Counted from the stretch's first letter, positions 50,397 through 59,740 are shown. The stretch is 64,000 nt of DNA from JACRAR01 sp041674385 (GCA_041674385.1 JBAYVU010000013.1:11002-75001); one strand, 5' to 3'. Program-made: numbers and translations. Notes: generated by a model not told the origin, from the sequence alone.

Positions 50397-53300
50397 ATGA
50401 CCACTCATTACGGATTATTCAGAAGCGCCCGTTATGCGCTGCTTGCATTGGCCTTCAGCGCCACTGCTCATGCAGCGACGACGGACATATCCAGCGTGCC
50501 GCTGAATACCTATTCGGCGCCGTCGTCGACCGACGTGAAGCCCAATATCCTGTTCATTCTCGACAATTCGGGAAGTATGTCCTGGGATTACATGCCGGAC
50601 ACGGTCAACAACTGGAGCAATGCTTACGGCCAATATGCCAGCCAATGCAACGGGGTGTACTACAACCCCACGATTACTTATACCCCGCCGGTAGACTCGA
50701 GCGGCACCAGCTATGCCACCGCCAGCTTCACCGCCGCGTGGAAGGATGGGTATTCGACTTCCTTGGGCAGCTACAATCTGAGCAGCAATTTCGACGGGAT
50801 GGGGGTCGCAGCGTATTACTACCAATATACCGGGACGCAGACTACCGCCAAACTAAAGAATTACTATAACAGCAGCAGTACCTTTTACAAGGAATGCGGC
50901 AGCGCCATCGGTTCCACGCCGGGCAGCGGTGTGTTTACCAAAGTCACGGTCAGTTCCACGTCGGGGCCGGGGAACACGGACGAGCGAACCAATTTCGCCA
51001 ATTGGTACAGCTACTACCGCACTCGCATGCTGACAATGAAAACCGCATCGGGTTTGGCGTTCAAGGATATCGACAGCAGATTCCGCGTCGGCTTCATGAC
51101 CATCAACAGCGACTCGACGACCGACTTTCTCAACATCGCAGACTTCTCCACGGCCACCAAGAGCACCTGGTATACCGCGCTCTATGGCGGCAAGGGAAGC
51201 AGCAGCACGCCGCTGAGAACCGCGCTTTCCAATGCCGGGCGCCTGTATACCGGGCAAGTTTCCACCATCCACGGCGTGACGGTGACGGACCCGGTGCAGT
51301 ATTCCTGCCAGCAGAACTATGCCATCCTGTCCACGGACGGCTTCTGGAACCAGGGTCTCGGCTATAAACTCGACGGGTCGGCCGAAATCGGCAACGAGGA
51401 TTCTGCCTTGGCGCGTCCCTACTTCGACGGCGGTAGCACCAGCATCCAGCAGCGCACCAGCACCTTGCAGCAGCAGGCCGTCACTCTCCAGGCGCAGACA
51501 CGAGCCAGCACGCTGCAAACCCGAACCAGTACCAGCACCTCGGCGCCGTCCATACAAACCAGGACATCATCGGATTCGGGTGCCCACTGGACGGCTTGGC
51601 AAGATGCGGCGTCATGCAATGAGGATGACTCGGGTACGAACAGAAGGGATTGCCAGTTTCCCAAAAGTACCTCGTCTGACCATGGAGCGACATGGTCGGC
51701 TTGGTTTTATGCCAGCTCCTGTAACACTGACAGCTCCGGCACCAATCAAACCATGTGTTCCGGCAGCGTGACCGCCTGGAGCGCCTGGAGCAACGCCGCT
51801 TCCTGCACCGCATCAAGCACCACGCAATGCCAATATACATCGTGGTCATCCTGGAGCAACGTGGCTTCCTGCACCGCCGTGCCGCAGTCGACAAGTCCCA
51901 ACTATACCGTGGCGACGGCGGTCGATTGCCAGAACGTGATCGCCTCTTCCGGGCCATGGACGAATACCTCGTCGTGCACGGTATCGAGCACCAACAATTG
52001 CCAATATACCTCCTGGAGTTCCTGGGCCACCGTGAGCAGTTGCACTCCCGTGGCGCAATCGGCCGGCCCCACTTACACCGTGGGAGCGGCGGTAGATTGT
52101 CAAACACTGACCAGCGGCGGCAGCACTGACTCGCTGGCGGATGTTGCTGCTTATTATTACAACACCGACCTGCGCGATTCCCTGTTGTCGAACTGCACCG
52201 GCCCGATCATTGCGCCCGCGACCACCGCCAACGACCTGTGCGCCAACAACGTGCCGTCGAACGGACGCGACGTCGCCAGTACCCAGCACATGACCACCTT
52301 CACCGTCGGATTGGGCGTGCGCGGCCGCATGGTTTATTCGCCAACCTACTGGAACGACACCAGCGGGGACTTCTGGGATGTGTGGAAAGGCACCACGGCC
52401 AACAGCAGCGCCGGCATCTGCTCATGGCAGACGGGCGGGACTTGCAACTGGCCGACCCCCGGTTCGGGTGCCATCGAGAACGTTGACGACCTGTGGCACG
52501 CATCGGTGAACGGACACGGCACTTATTTCAATGCCACCGATCCGGCTTCCTTGACCTCCGGGTTGACCAGCCTGCTGACTACTATCATCAACACGCCAAG
52601 GCCTGGTACCGCGGCAGCGGCAGCCAGCAGCAACCCGAACATCAGTTCGAGCGACAACTATGTGTTCAGTTCCTCCTACAAGTCGGTGGAATGGTTCGGC
52701 GAACTCATCCGCCAGCAAATCGACGCCTCGACGGGTACCTTGTCCGCCGAGCAGTGGTCGGCCATGACCCTGCTGGATACCAAGGTGCAGACCGACACGT
52801 CGACGCGCAAGGTTTACACCAATGTCTCCGGCGCGCTGACGCCCTTCCTGTGGGCGAATCTGACCGGTACGCAGCAAGCCTATTTCAAGGCGCCCTATCT
52901 GACTTATGCTTCGGTGACATCCGGCCTGTCGCAATTCTGCCCGTCAGGCGGCAATTGCCTGAGCAGTACGGCGCAAAGCAACATCACTGCGGCCACCGGT
53001 GGCGCGGCGGGGGAAAATCTGATCAACTTTTTGCGCGGCGATCGCAGCAACGAAGCGACGTTCTACCGGGTGCGCACCCATGTGCTGGGCGACATCGTAT
53101 CTTCCGAGGCCCGCTACGTGAAAACGGCGACTTCCAACATGGTCTACGTTGCGGCCAACGACGGCATGCTGCACGCTTTCAATGCGCTGACCGGCGATGA
53201 GACCTGGGCCTACATTCCCTCTTTCGTGCTGCCCAGCCTGTACAAACTGGCTGATGCCAACTATTCGCTCCAGCATCAATTCCTCGTGGATGGCTCTCCC

Positions 53301-54527
53301 GAAGTGGGCGACATTGTCGTCGGCGGAAGTTCGAAGACCATTCTGGTGGGCGGCCTGAAAGCCGGCGGGAAGGGCTTCTATGCCATGGACATCACCAATC
53401 CGGCCAGTCCGTCCCTGCTGTGGGAGTTTACCGACACCAACATGGGGTACTCCTATGGCAATCCGAGAATTACCAAATTGGGCGGCGCGGATGCGGGCAC
53501 TTGGGTGGTGATCCTCACCTCCGGCTACAACAATGCGGATGGCAAGGGTCATCTGTACGTGCTCAACGCCAATACGGGAGCGCTTATCCGGGACATCAGC
53601 ACCGGCGTGGGCAGCGCCGCATCGCCCAGCGGCTTGGCGCGAATCAGCGCCCAGGTAGTTTCCGCCACCGACAACACCGTCAAGGCCGTCTATGGCGGGG
53701 ATTTATTGGGCAATCTATGGCGCTTCGACGTCAACGGCAATATCGGCGCCGCGGGCTACGATGCGCAATTGCTGGTCAGCCTCAAGGACGCCAGCGGCAA
53801 TGCGCAACCCATCACCGCCAAACCGACGGTCGCCACCATCGATGGCAACCCCGTAGTATACATCGGTACCGGCATCTTCCTCGGCACCAGCGATATCACC
53901 AGCACTACCCAGCAAAGCTTCTATGCCATCAAAGACAAGCTGGATGCGACCACTTACGGCAATCCGCGCACGGTGAGCAATAATTTCGTTGCCCAGACCT
54001 TGACCAATACCACTTGTCCGACAGATGCGCCGAGCACGATCTGCACGCCGGGCCAGACGGTGCGCGGTATTAGCAGCAGCAGTTGCCAGGCGATGAATTG
54101 GGTCACCAAAAACGGCTGGTACGTAGACTTCCTGACCGGCGGCGAACGTTCTACCACCGACTCGGGGTTGGGACTCGGCACGTTGATATTTACGACGATT
54201 ACCCCCAATCAGGCCAGTGCGAGCGCTTGCGGCTCTTCATCGGGGACGGATACCTCAGCCAGCTTTGCCTATGCCATGGATTACCAAACCGGCTGTTCGG
54301 TCTCGGGATCCAGCGGTGTCGCCGGCGTTAGCCTGGGCAGCGGCCTGGCGACCAAAGGTATTCTGGGCAGATTGGCCGATGGCACGGTGATCGAAATCAT
54401 CCGTACCTCGGGCGGCAGCGGCGGCAGCGGGACCGATATGGGCAACACGGTTCTCCTGAATCCCCCCGTCAGCAGTCCTGGCGGCACGACCAGACGCGTG
54501 TCGTGGCGTGAACTGATCACCGAGTAG
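50397..54527 (+). CDS. pilY1: Type IV pilus tip adhesin/assembly factor PilY1 with WSxW-type repeats
   Basis: A 1376-residue exported protein: signal peptide (about 1-26), a VWA-like N-terminal region with the metal-site motif DNSGSMSWD (about 57), and a C-terminal PilC/PilY1 beta-propeller (about 870-1250) with MVYVAANDGMLHAFNALTGDETWAYIP. Between residues about 340 and 570 is an unusual insert: a Gln/Thr/Ser-rich run (STSIQQRTSTLQQQ...), then five WxxW...C modules (HWTAWQDAASC, TWSAWFYASSC, AWSAWSNAASC, SWSSWSNVASC, SWSSWATVSSC) resembling thrombospondin type-1 repeats. PilY1 at the pilus tip promotes adhesion and assembly. Last gene of the minor-pilin operon. Confidence 0.92.
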   Translation: MTTHYGLFRSARYALLALAFSATAHAATTDISSVPLNTYSAPSSTDVKPNILFILDNSGSMSWDYMPDTVNNWSNAYGQYASQCNGVYYNPTITYTPPVDSSGTSYATASFTAAWKDGYSTSLGSYNLSSNFDGMGVAAYYYQYTGTQTTAKLKNYYNSSSTFYKECGSAIGSTPGSGVFTKVTVSSTSGPGNTDERTNFANWYSYYRTRMLTMKTASGLAFKDIDSRFRVGFMTINSDSTTDFLNIADFSTATKSTWYTALYGGKGSSSTPLRTALSNAGRLYTGQVSTIHGVTVTDPVQYSCQQNYAILSTDGFWNQGLGYKLDGSAEIGNEDSALARPYFDGGSTSIQQRTSTLQQQAVTLQAQTRASTLQTRTSTSTSAPSIQTRTSSDSGAHWTAWQDAASCNEDDSGTNRRDCQFPKSTSSDHGATWSAWFYASSCNTDSSGTNQTMCSGSVTAWSAWSNAASCTASSTTQCQYTSWSSWSNVASCTAVPQSTSPNYTVATAVDCQNVIASSGPWTNTSSCTVSSTNNCQYTSWSSWATVSSCTPVAQSAGPTYTVGAAVDCQTLTSGGSTDSLADVAAYYYNTDLRDSLLSNCTGPIIAPATTANDLCANNVPSNGRDVASTQHMTTFTVGLGVRGRMVYSPTYWNDTSGDFWDVWKGTTANSSAGICSWQTGGTCNWPTPGSGAIENVDDLWHASVNGHGTYFNATDPASLTSGLTSLLTTIINTPRPGTAAAAASSNPNISSSDNYVFSSSYKSVEWFGELIRQQIDASTGTLSAEQWSAMTLLDTKVQTDTSTRKVYTNVSGALTPFLWANLTGTQQAYFKAPYLTYASVTSGLSQFCPSGGNCLSSTAQSNITAATGGAAGENLINFLRGDRSNEATFYRVRTHVLGDIVSSEARYVKTATSNMVYVAANDGMLHAFNALTGDETWAYIPSFVLPSLYKLADANYSLQHQFLVDGSPEVGDIVVGGSSKTILVGGLKAGGKGFYAMDITNPASPSLLWEFTDTNMGYSYGNPRITKLGGADAGTWVVILTSGYNNADGKGHLYVLNANTGALIRDISTGVGSAASPSGLARISAQVVSATDNTVKAVYGGDLLGNLWRFDVNGNIGAAGYDAQLLVSLKDASGNAQPITAKPTVATIDGNPVVYIGTGIFLGTSDITSTTQQSFYAIKDKLDATTYGNPRTVSNNFVAQTLTNTTCPTDAPSTICTPGQTVRGISSSSCQAMNWVTKNGWYVDFLTGGERSTTDSGLGLGTLIFTTITPNQASASACGSSSGTDTSASFAYAMDYQTGCSVSGSSGVAGVSLGSGLATKGILGRLADGTVIEIIRTSGGSGGSGTDMGNTVLLNPPVSSPGGTTRRVSWRELITE
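51590..52110 (+). repeat. Imperfect coding repeats of the WSxW...C type in pilY1
   Basis: Five modules centred near 51590, 51690, 51775, 51840 and 52010. Two of the later ones carry the same longer arrangement (QYTSWSSW...SCTxVxQS..PxYTVxxAVDCQ), a duplication of about 55-60 residues at roughly 51830-51930 and 52003-52100. The repeats keep the reading frame. Confidence 0.7.
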
Positions 54528-54585
54528 TATGCAGTATGCGGAACACGCGGAAGGATAGATGCTGCCTTGTACCCGTATCCTGTCG

Positions 54586-55587
54586 ATGAAGGCGCTGACC
54601 TGCACCGCCTTCGGCTGTGTCGAGGATTTGGTCTTGGCGGAGCGGCCTTCGTTGCAGCCGGGCGCTCGCGAAGTGGTCATCGCGGTTGAGGCGGCATCCA
54701 TCAATCATGCCGATGTGCTGTTGGTGCAGGGACGGTATCAGATCAGGCCGCCGCTCCCGTTTACTCCCGGCTCGGAACTGGCGGGAGTCGTCAAAGCCGT
54801 TGGCGCGGGCGTCAGGCGCTACCAGCCGGGCGACCGCGTGATCGCGTGGTGTGGCCAGGGCGGGCTGGCGACGGAATGTGCAACCGCTGCCGACCGGGTG
54901 ATGCGATTGCCTGCCGGCATGAGCTACGAGCAGGGCGCAAGCTTCCTCGTTTGCTTTGGAACCGCTTTATACGGACTGAAGAACCGCGGCAGGATTCGCG
55001 GTGGCGAGACGCTGCTGGTGCTCGGCGCAGCGGGCGGCCTCGGCTTGGCGGCGATTCAGGTCGGCAAAAAGCTGGGCGCCCGCGTCATCGCCGCGGCATC
55101 GAGCGAAGATCGGCTGGCGTTGTGCCGGGAGGCCGGCGCGGATGACACTGTCAATTACAACGACGAGAAGCTCAACCAGCGTGTTCTCGAACTGACGGCC
55201 GGGTGGGGCGCCGACATCATCCTGGATCCGCTCGGCGGGGCGTATACGGAACAGGTCCTTCGCGTCGCGGCGCCAGGCGGGCGTCTGTTGACGGCAGGCT
55301 TTGCCTCGGGTGGAATTCCGTGCGTTCCGCTCAACTTGGCATTGCTCGGCAACCGAAGCATTCTCGGCATCTCGTGGGGTGACTTTGTGCGTAGCAACCC
55401 GACGGGACATCACGCCAATGTCCGCTTGCTGAAGCGCTGGTTCGCCGAAGGGAGTATTCACTCGATAATCGACGAACGCCTCCCGCTGAGTCGCGCTGTG
55501 GACGCCATGGCGCGCATGGCGGCACGCCAGGTCAAAGGCAAGGTGATCGTATTGCCCGGCAGCGCCGAATCAGGCCAAGCGGCATGA
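54586..55587 (+). CDS. Zinc-independent medium-chain oxidoreductase (NADPH:quinone reductase-like)
   Basis: A 333-residue MDR-superfamily protein without the catalytic-zinc cysteine pattern. The quinone-reductase segment VEAASINHADVLLVQGRYQIRPPLPFTPGSELAGVV (about 36-72) and the nucleotide-binding motif GAAGGLGLAAIQVGKKLGA (about 146-164) are visible. Relatives reduce quinones or enoyl compounds with NADPH; the substrate here is unknown. The start at 54586 is where homology begins; the frame opens nine codons earlier. It follows pilY1 by 58 bases but is unlikely to be functionally linked. Confidence 0.87.
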   Translation: MKALTCTAFGCVEDLVLAERPSLQPGAREVVIAVEAASINHADVLLVQGRYQIRPPLPFTPGSELAGVVKAVGAGVRRYQPGDRVIAWCGQGGLATECATAADRVMRLPAGMSYEQGASFLVCFGTALYGLKNRGRIRGGETLLVLGAAGGLGLAAIQVGKKLGARVIAAASSEDRLALCREAGADDTVNYNDEKLNQRVLELTAGWGADIILDPLGGAYTEQVLRVAAPGGRLLTAGFASGGIPCVPLNLALLGNRSILGISWGDFVRSNPTGHHANVRLLKRWFAEGSIHSIIDERLPLSRAVDAMARMAARQVKGKVIVLPGSAESGQAA

Positions 55588-55690
55588 CGCTCCGATGTCC
55601 TCAAGCGTCGGCGTCGGGTGGCGCGTATCACGTATCGCGGTGGTACTATGATTCTTCGCACTCAACCCGATTCGCAATGAGGAGCCAACC

Positions 55691-55972
55691 ATGAACTTCT
55701 TCTTGAAAGCCGGTTGCCTTGCCGTATACCTGTTGGCGATTGTCGGCGTTTTCGTCGAACTTCCTTTTGGCGCCACATCGGCAGTGCAATATCTGGCGAT
55801 CGTCCTGCTGGGACTGCATGTGCTGGAACTGTTCATTGCCTTCAAAAGCGTCAAGCTTTATCCGGGACCTCTGCTCGCGAGCATTGCGCTAACCTTGCTG
55901 TTCGGGTTGCTGCACTGGATGCCGCTTGCAAAGACCGGCGCCGATGCGAACAAGGCGAGCCGATCCAACTGA
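55691..55972 (+). CDS. Small membrane protein of the DUF1145 family
   Basis: A 93-residue protein with three hydrophobic segments (about 5-25, 32-50, 60-78). The segments AVYLLAIVGVF and LLGLHVLELFIAFKS match DUF1145/YhhL-like proteins; function unknown. GAGGAGC lies just before the ATG. Confidence 0.8.
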   Translation: MNFFLKAGCLAVYLLAIVGVFVELPFGATSAVQYLAIVLLGLHVLELFIAFKSVKLYPGPLLASIALTLLFGLLHWMPLAKTGADANKASRSN

Positions 55973-55989
55973 GCGTCAAGACCTGGCGA

Positions 55990-56409
55990 TTATGTCTCCG
56001 CTTCTTTTCTTCCCTGCTGCCGCGACGGCATCAAACGCTCCTTGATCGACGTCGTCATTGGCGCATCATGCTCCATGACGTGGGCAAACACCTTCGCGCC
56101 GATCGTCCCGATGTAGTGTTCGTAATCGCTCTGTGGCGGCGGGTCGTCAAAGTATCTTTCGAATAACAGCAACACGCCTTTGTGCACTTTCTTGTGCTGC
56201 GGCAAATCCGGATAGGCAACCATCGCCATCAGCGATTCTTCGTATTCAAAGTGGGTCCTCAGCAATTGATGCAGGCGCTTCAGCGTTTGATGAATCAAGC
56301 GGCGCTGTTCCTTTTGGGGGGCTGCCTCCCGCAACAACGCCACGAGGGCGTTGATTTCTTCATGCTGGGCATCGATTTCGGGGACGCCAATATAGTATTT
56401 CTGTTCCAT
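55990..56409 (-). CDS. Bacteriohemerythrin
   Basis: A 139-residue single-domain hemerythrin. The di-iron ligands are His16 (PEIDAQHEE), HFEYEESL (about 54-61), HKKVHKG (about 74-80) and HVMEHDAPM (about 113). It binds O2 reversibly and may supply it to oxidases or act as a sensor. This is the second hemerythrin-type protein in the window; the other is fused to a phosphatase at 22901. Convergent with the DUF1145 gene. Confidence 0.92.
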   Translation of the reverse strand: MEQKYYIGVPEIDAQHEEINALVALLREAAPQKEQRRLIHQTLKRLHQLLRTHFEYEESLMAMVAYPDLPQHKKVHKGVLLLFERYFDDPPPQSDYEHYIGTIGAKVFAHVMEHDAPMTTSIKERLMPSRQQGRKEAET

Positions 56410-56532
56410 GGATTAGACAAATGCGATTCGTTTTGATCGATGTTGACCCGAATGGCAAGCATATCTGAAACTCTGCCTCGCAGGGAATCGCCAGTCTTCA
56501 AAAGAACGGGAGTTCTACTTGAGACTGGCGCG

Positions 56533-57057
56533 TCATCTTGATTGCTCGTCTTGCGGTTCCATTTTACCGATGGCGTCGAGTTCCCGCTTGAGCGCCATGG
56601 CGCCAAGCCGGGTAAGCGGCAGGTTGGCGAACAGGCCAATGCGCCGGTTAAGCTGATTATAGGCGGCAAAAAAAGCCTTGCGTTTGTCCTCGTCGTTACC
56701 CGACACGGCGGCGGGGTCCGCGACTCCCCAGTGGGCCGTGATGGGCTGACCCGGCCAGACGGGACAAACTTCTCCGGCCGCGTTGTCGCAAACGGTGAAC
56801 ACGAAGTCGAGAGGAGGCGCCCCGGGCGCTGCGAACTCGCCCCAGTTCTTGCTGCGCAAACCCGCCGTCGGAATACGGTTGCGCTGCAACAGATCGAGCG
56901 CAAAAGGGCTTACCTTGCCGGCGGGGTGGCTGCCGGCGCTATATGCGCGAAAACGCCCGCGCCCGACCAGGGGCAGGTTGAGAATCGCCTCGGCAAGTAT
57001 GCTGCGTGCGGAATTGCCGGTGCACAAAAAAAGCACGTTGTAGATACGCTCGGTCAT
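56533..57057 (-). CDS. Low-molecular-weight phosphatase/ArsC-type arsenate reductase
   Basis: A 174-residue protein of the LMW-PTPase fold. The P-loop CTGNSARS (about 10-17) is the arsenate-reductase form, and the DxxxHWGVADP segment (about 100-110) holds the general acid. A second Cys pair (CDNAAGEVC, about 89-97) could be the redox cysteines of thioredoxin-linked ArsC. It may reduce arsenate or be a phosphatase; no arsR, arsB or acr3 is adjacent. The start at 57057 gives the family's length; the frame opens seven codons earlier. Confidence 0.85.
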   Translation of the reverse strand: MTERIYNVLFLCTGNSARSILAEAILNLPLVGRGRFRAYSAGSHPAGKVSPFALDLLQRNRIPTAGLRSKNWGEFAAPGAPPLDFVFTVCDNAAGEVCPVWPGQPITAHWGVADPAAVSGNDEDKRKAFFAAYNQLNRRIGLFANLPLTRLGAMALKRELDAIGKMEPQDEQSR

Positions 57058-57108
57058 GGTTGGTTCAGACGTTTGCAAGTTTGACCCTCCGATTCTAGGC
57101 AGCGGATG

Positions 57109-57918
57109 TTACGTCGTGATGACGCCCGCAGCCTCAGTCGGAAGCTCAGCGGCAGAGGTCTGCGTCGGCTGGTCGAGAAGCTTTGGTTGCCCCTGCGCGC
57201 CGAGCAATTCGAAGCGGCCGTCGAGGTGCTCGATCACGGCGGTGCAGCTATCGACCCAGTCACCGCAATTGATGTAAGTGAGGTTGTCGATCTGGCGCAG
57301 CGCGGCAGCGTGGATATGGCCGCAGATGACGCCGTCGATGCCGCGCTCTCCGAGCGCGTGCATCACCGAGCGCTCAAAGTCGAAAATGAAGCTCAGCGCC
57401 TGCTTGACGCGGCGTTTGGCATAGCCGGCGAGCGACCAGTAGCCGGGCCGGTTCAACAGGCGGCGCAGGCGCGACAGGCCGGCGTTGGCGCGTACCAGGA
57501 AGTTGTAGCCCCAGTCGCCAGCCAGCGCCAGCCAACGGTGATAACGCGTCACTTGGTCGAAGTCGTCCCCATGGATCAACAGGAAGCGACGGCCGTCGGC
57601 AGTCGTGTGGATACATTCGTTCCTGACGATGATGTTGCCGAAAGAAATCCCGTCGTAGTCACGCAAGGCCTCGTCGTGATTGCCCGGGATCAGGATGACC
57701 TGCTGGCCGTGGCGGGCGCGGCGCAGGATTTTCTGCACCACGGTGTTCTGCGCCGGCGTCCAGTAGATGCCGCGGCTCATGGCCCAGAAGTCGATGATGT
57801 CGCCGACCAGATAAAGGTAATCGGAATCGTAGTCGCGCAGAAATCCCAACAAGCTTTCGGCCTGGCAGGCGCGCGTGCCGAGGTGCAGGTCGGAGATGAA
57901 AATGGCACGGACTTTCAT
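57109..57918 (-). CDS. LpxH-like UDP-2,3-diacylglucosamine diphosphatase family metallophosphoesterase
   Basis: A 269-residue calcineurin-like phosphoesterase. Motifs in order: ISDLHLGTRACQ (about 8-19), GDIIDFW (about 38), GNHDE (about 80), IHGDDFD (about 114) and CGHIHAA (about 199). The pattern fits the LpxH/LpxH2 group that cleaves UDP-2,3-diacylglucosamine in lipid A synthesis, but similar enzymes act on other diphosphates. It lies in a minus-strand cluster with dgkA and two glycosyltransferases, consistent with an envelope lipid role. Confidence 0.82.
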   Translation of the reverse strand: MKVRAIFISDLHLGTRACQAESLLGFLRDYDSDYLYLVGDIIDFWAMSRGIYWTPAQNTVVQKILRRARHGQQVILIPGNHDEALRDYDGISFGNIIVRNECIHTTADGRRFLLIHGDDFDQVTRYHRWLALAGDWGYNFLVRANAGLSRLRRLLNRPGYWSLAGYAKRRVKQALSFIFDFERSVMHALGERGIDGVICGHIHAAALRQIDNLTYINCGDWVDSCTAVIEHLDGRFELLGAQGQPKLLDQPTQTSAAELPTEAAGVITT

Positions 57919-57945
57919 CGCATGCCACTCTCCCTGGCGAAATCT

Positions 57946-58338
57946 CTAAGGCACAAAGGCAAGTCCCCACACCACGACGACGTTGATCAGCGCAATCAAC
58001 ACTGCCGCGCTGCCAATGTCCTTGGCGCGCTTGGACAGACGGTGGTCGTCGAGTGAGACGCGGTCCACCGTCGCTTCGATCGCCGAGTTGAGCAACTCGG
58101 CGATCAGTACCAGCAGCAGGCTGGCGATCATCATCGCCTTGTGGGTCGAGGAGACAGGCAAAAACACGGCCGCCGGAATCAACACCACCGCCAGCAGCGC
58201 TTCCTGGCGAAACGCGTCTTCGTGGCGAAAGGCGGCGCGCAAGCCGGCCAGCGAGTAATGGAAGGCGTTCCATATCCGCCGCCAGCCAGTCTGTCCCTTG
58301 AAAGGACTCTCTTTGAACTGCATATCGCGGACGTTCAT
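57946..58338 (-). CDS. dgkA: Diacylglycerol kinase DgkA
   Basis: A 130-residue membrane kinase with three helices and the family core AFRHEDAFRQEALLAVVLI and ELLNSAIEATVDRVSLDDHRLSKRAKDIGSAAVLIAL. It phosphorylates diacylglycerol to phosphatidic acid, recycling lipid from periplasmic glucan or LPS modification. The start at 58338 overlaps the glycosyltransferase stop codon by four bases (ATGA). Confidence 0.93.
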   Translation of the reverse strand: MNVRDMQFKESPFKGQTGWRRIWNAFHYSLAGLRAAFRHEDAFRQEALLAVVLIPAAVFLPVSSTHKAMMIASLLLVLIAELLNSAIEATVDRVSLDDHRLSKRAKDIGSAAVLIALINVVVVWGLAFVP

Positions 58339-59609
58339 TGCGGCCGCCTCTGGCGCCGCTCGATCAACGAGCGATACAGCGCGGCAAGTTTGGCGCCCTG
58401 GCTCGTCGCGTCCCACTCGCGGGCGAAGTCCAGACCAGCCTGGCCGAGCCGGGCCAGTTGCGCCGGCTGATCGAGAAGCTGCACCAGTTGTGCGGCGAAG
58501 ATCGGGACCTCACGTGCGCCAGGAACGGCGCCGCGTTGCGGCGCGACGATTTCGGCGGCACCCAGCGCCGGGATCGCCAGCACCGGCAGCGCGGCGGCCA
58601 TGGCTTCGAGCAGTACCAGCCCCTGGGTTTCGGTCAGCGAGGCGAAGACGAATATGTCGGCGGCCGCATAGCAATCCTTGAGGCTGCTGGTACGCGCCAG
58701 GTAGCCGACAAATTGCACATGCCGATCCAGCGCCATCTGTTTCGCCTTGCGCCGCAACGCGGGCAGTGCCGGGCCGTCGCCGGCGATCAACAACAACAGG
58801 TCGGGACGCTGACGCCGAGCCTGCGCGGCAACTTCAAGCAGGAAGCCGATATTCTTCTCGTGCGCGACCCGGCCGACATAGAGCGCAACCTTGCGCTCGG
58901 CGCCGATGCCGTACGCGGCGCGGAAGCCGCGGCCATCGCCGCGCATGAATTCGTTTTCGCCGAGGCCCGTCGCTATCACGTGCAACGGCGTCGTGACGCC
59001 GTAATCGCGCAGTGTCTCGGCCATGGCCTGGGAAGGCACGACCACGGCATCGAGGGCATCGCACTGAGTACGCGCTATGCTGCGCGCCAGGGCACGCAGC
59101 ACGGCGCGCGGCAGCAAAGGGATGTAGTGGAACAGGTACTCTTCGAAGTGGGTATGGTAGGTGGCGATGCAGGGCAGGTTCAGTCGACGCGCCAGGTGGA
59201 GACCCGAGTAATGCGCCGCGAACGGCGTCTGCACATGCACCAGGTCTATATCCAGGTTTTGCAGCCGCTTGGGCAGCTGCTGCAGCGCGTCGCGGCGCAT
59301 CAAACGATCCTCGGGATCGAGCGGCACGCGCCGCGCCGCGATGCGGATCACCTCGCCGCCGCCAGTGCCCGCAGCGGTTTCTGGGGTACTAGTGCCCGAA
59401 GTTGGTTCTAGGGTACTGGTGCCCGAAGTTGGTTCTAGGGTACTGGTGCCCGAAGTTGGTTCTAGGGTATCGGCTCCGTCCAGGTAATCGGGCGCAACCA
59501 GGGTGACACGCACATCCTGTTCCGCCAAGGTTTGGCGAAACGTGTGGATCGAAGTTGAAACGCCGTTGATACGGGGAAAATAAACGTCGGAGAATTTCAG
59601 TACATGCAT
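58335..59609 (-). CDS. GT4-type glycosyltransferase with a tandem nonapeptide repeat
   Basis: A 424-residue GT-B glycosyltransferase of family 4. The N-terminal domain opens MHVLKFSDVYFPRINGVSTSIHTF; the donor-binding domain has YVGRVAHEKN (about 237) and the EAMAAALPVLAIPALGAAEIV motif (about 344). Residues about 48-76 contain three copies of the nonapeptide TLEPTSGTS followed by a degenerate fourth, an insertion between two beta strands of the Rossmann domain that relatives are not expected to have. The start at 59609 is where the family begins. Donor and acceptor are unknown. Confidence 0.88.
   Translation of the reverse strand: MHVLKFSDVYFPRINGVSTSIHTFRQTLAEQDVRVTLVAPDYLDGADTLEPTSGTSTLEPTSGTSTLEPTSGTSTPETAAGTGGGEVIRIAARRVPLDPEDRLMRRDALQQLPKRLQNLDIDLVHVQTPFAAHYSGLHLARRLNLPCIATYHTHFEEYLFHYIPLLPRAVLRALARSIARTQCDALDAVVVPSQAMAETLRDYGVTTPLHVIATGLGENEFMRGDGRGFRAAYGIGAERKVALYVGRVAHEKNIGFLLEVAAQARRQRPDLLLLIAGDGPALPALRRKAKQMALDRHVQFVGYLARTSSLKDCYAAADIFVFASLTETQGLVLLEAMAAALPVLAIPALGAAEIVAPQRGAVPGAREVPIFAAQLVQLLDQPAQLARLGQAGLDFAREWDATSQGAKLAALYRSLIERRQRRPQ
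59384..59464 (-). repeat. Three-copy 27-base tandem repeat within the glycosyltransferase gene
   Basis: Unit GGGTACTGGTGCCCGAAGTT plus seven more bases, repeated three times almost exactly (one base differs in the first copy), with a partial fourth. It is a coding minisatellite of exactly nine codons, so copy-number changes would keep the frame. Confidence 0.85.
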
Positions 59610-59740
59610 CGGGCCGTCGCTTGGTCTGTTGCCGGTTCGTGCTGCGTTGCTGTGCGCGGCTGGCTTTTCATGGCCGGAATTTTCGCGGGTTCGTGTGACG
59701 CGGTGATTGCCGTTTCTTTGCGGAGATATGACAGCGCACT

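Noticed and set aside
59384..59464. Regular repeats as a possible CRISPR array
   Set aside because: The units are directly adjacent with no spacers and translate in frame as a glycosyltransferase loop.
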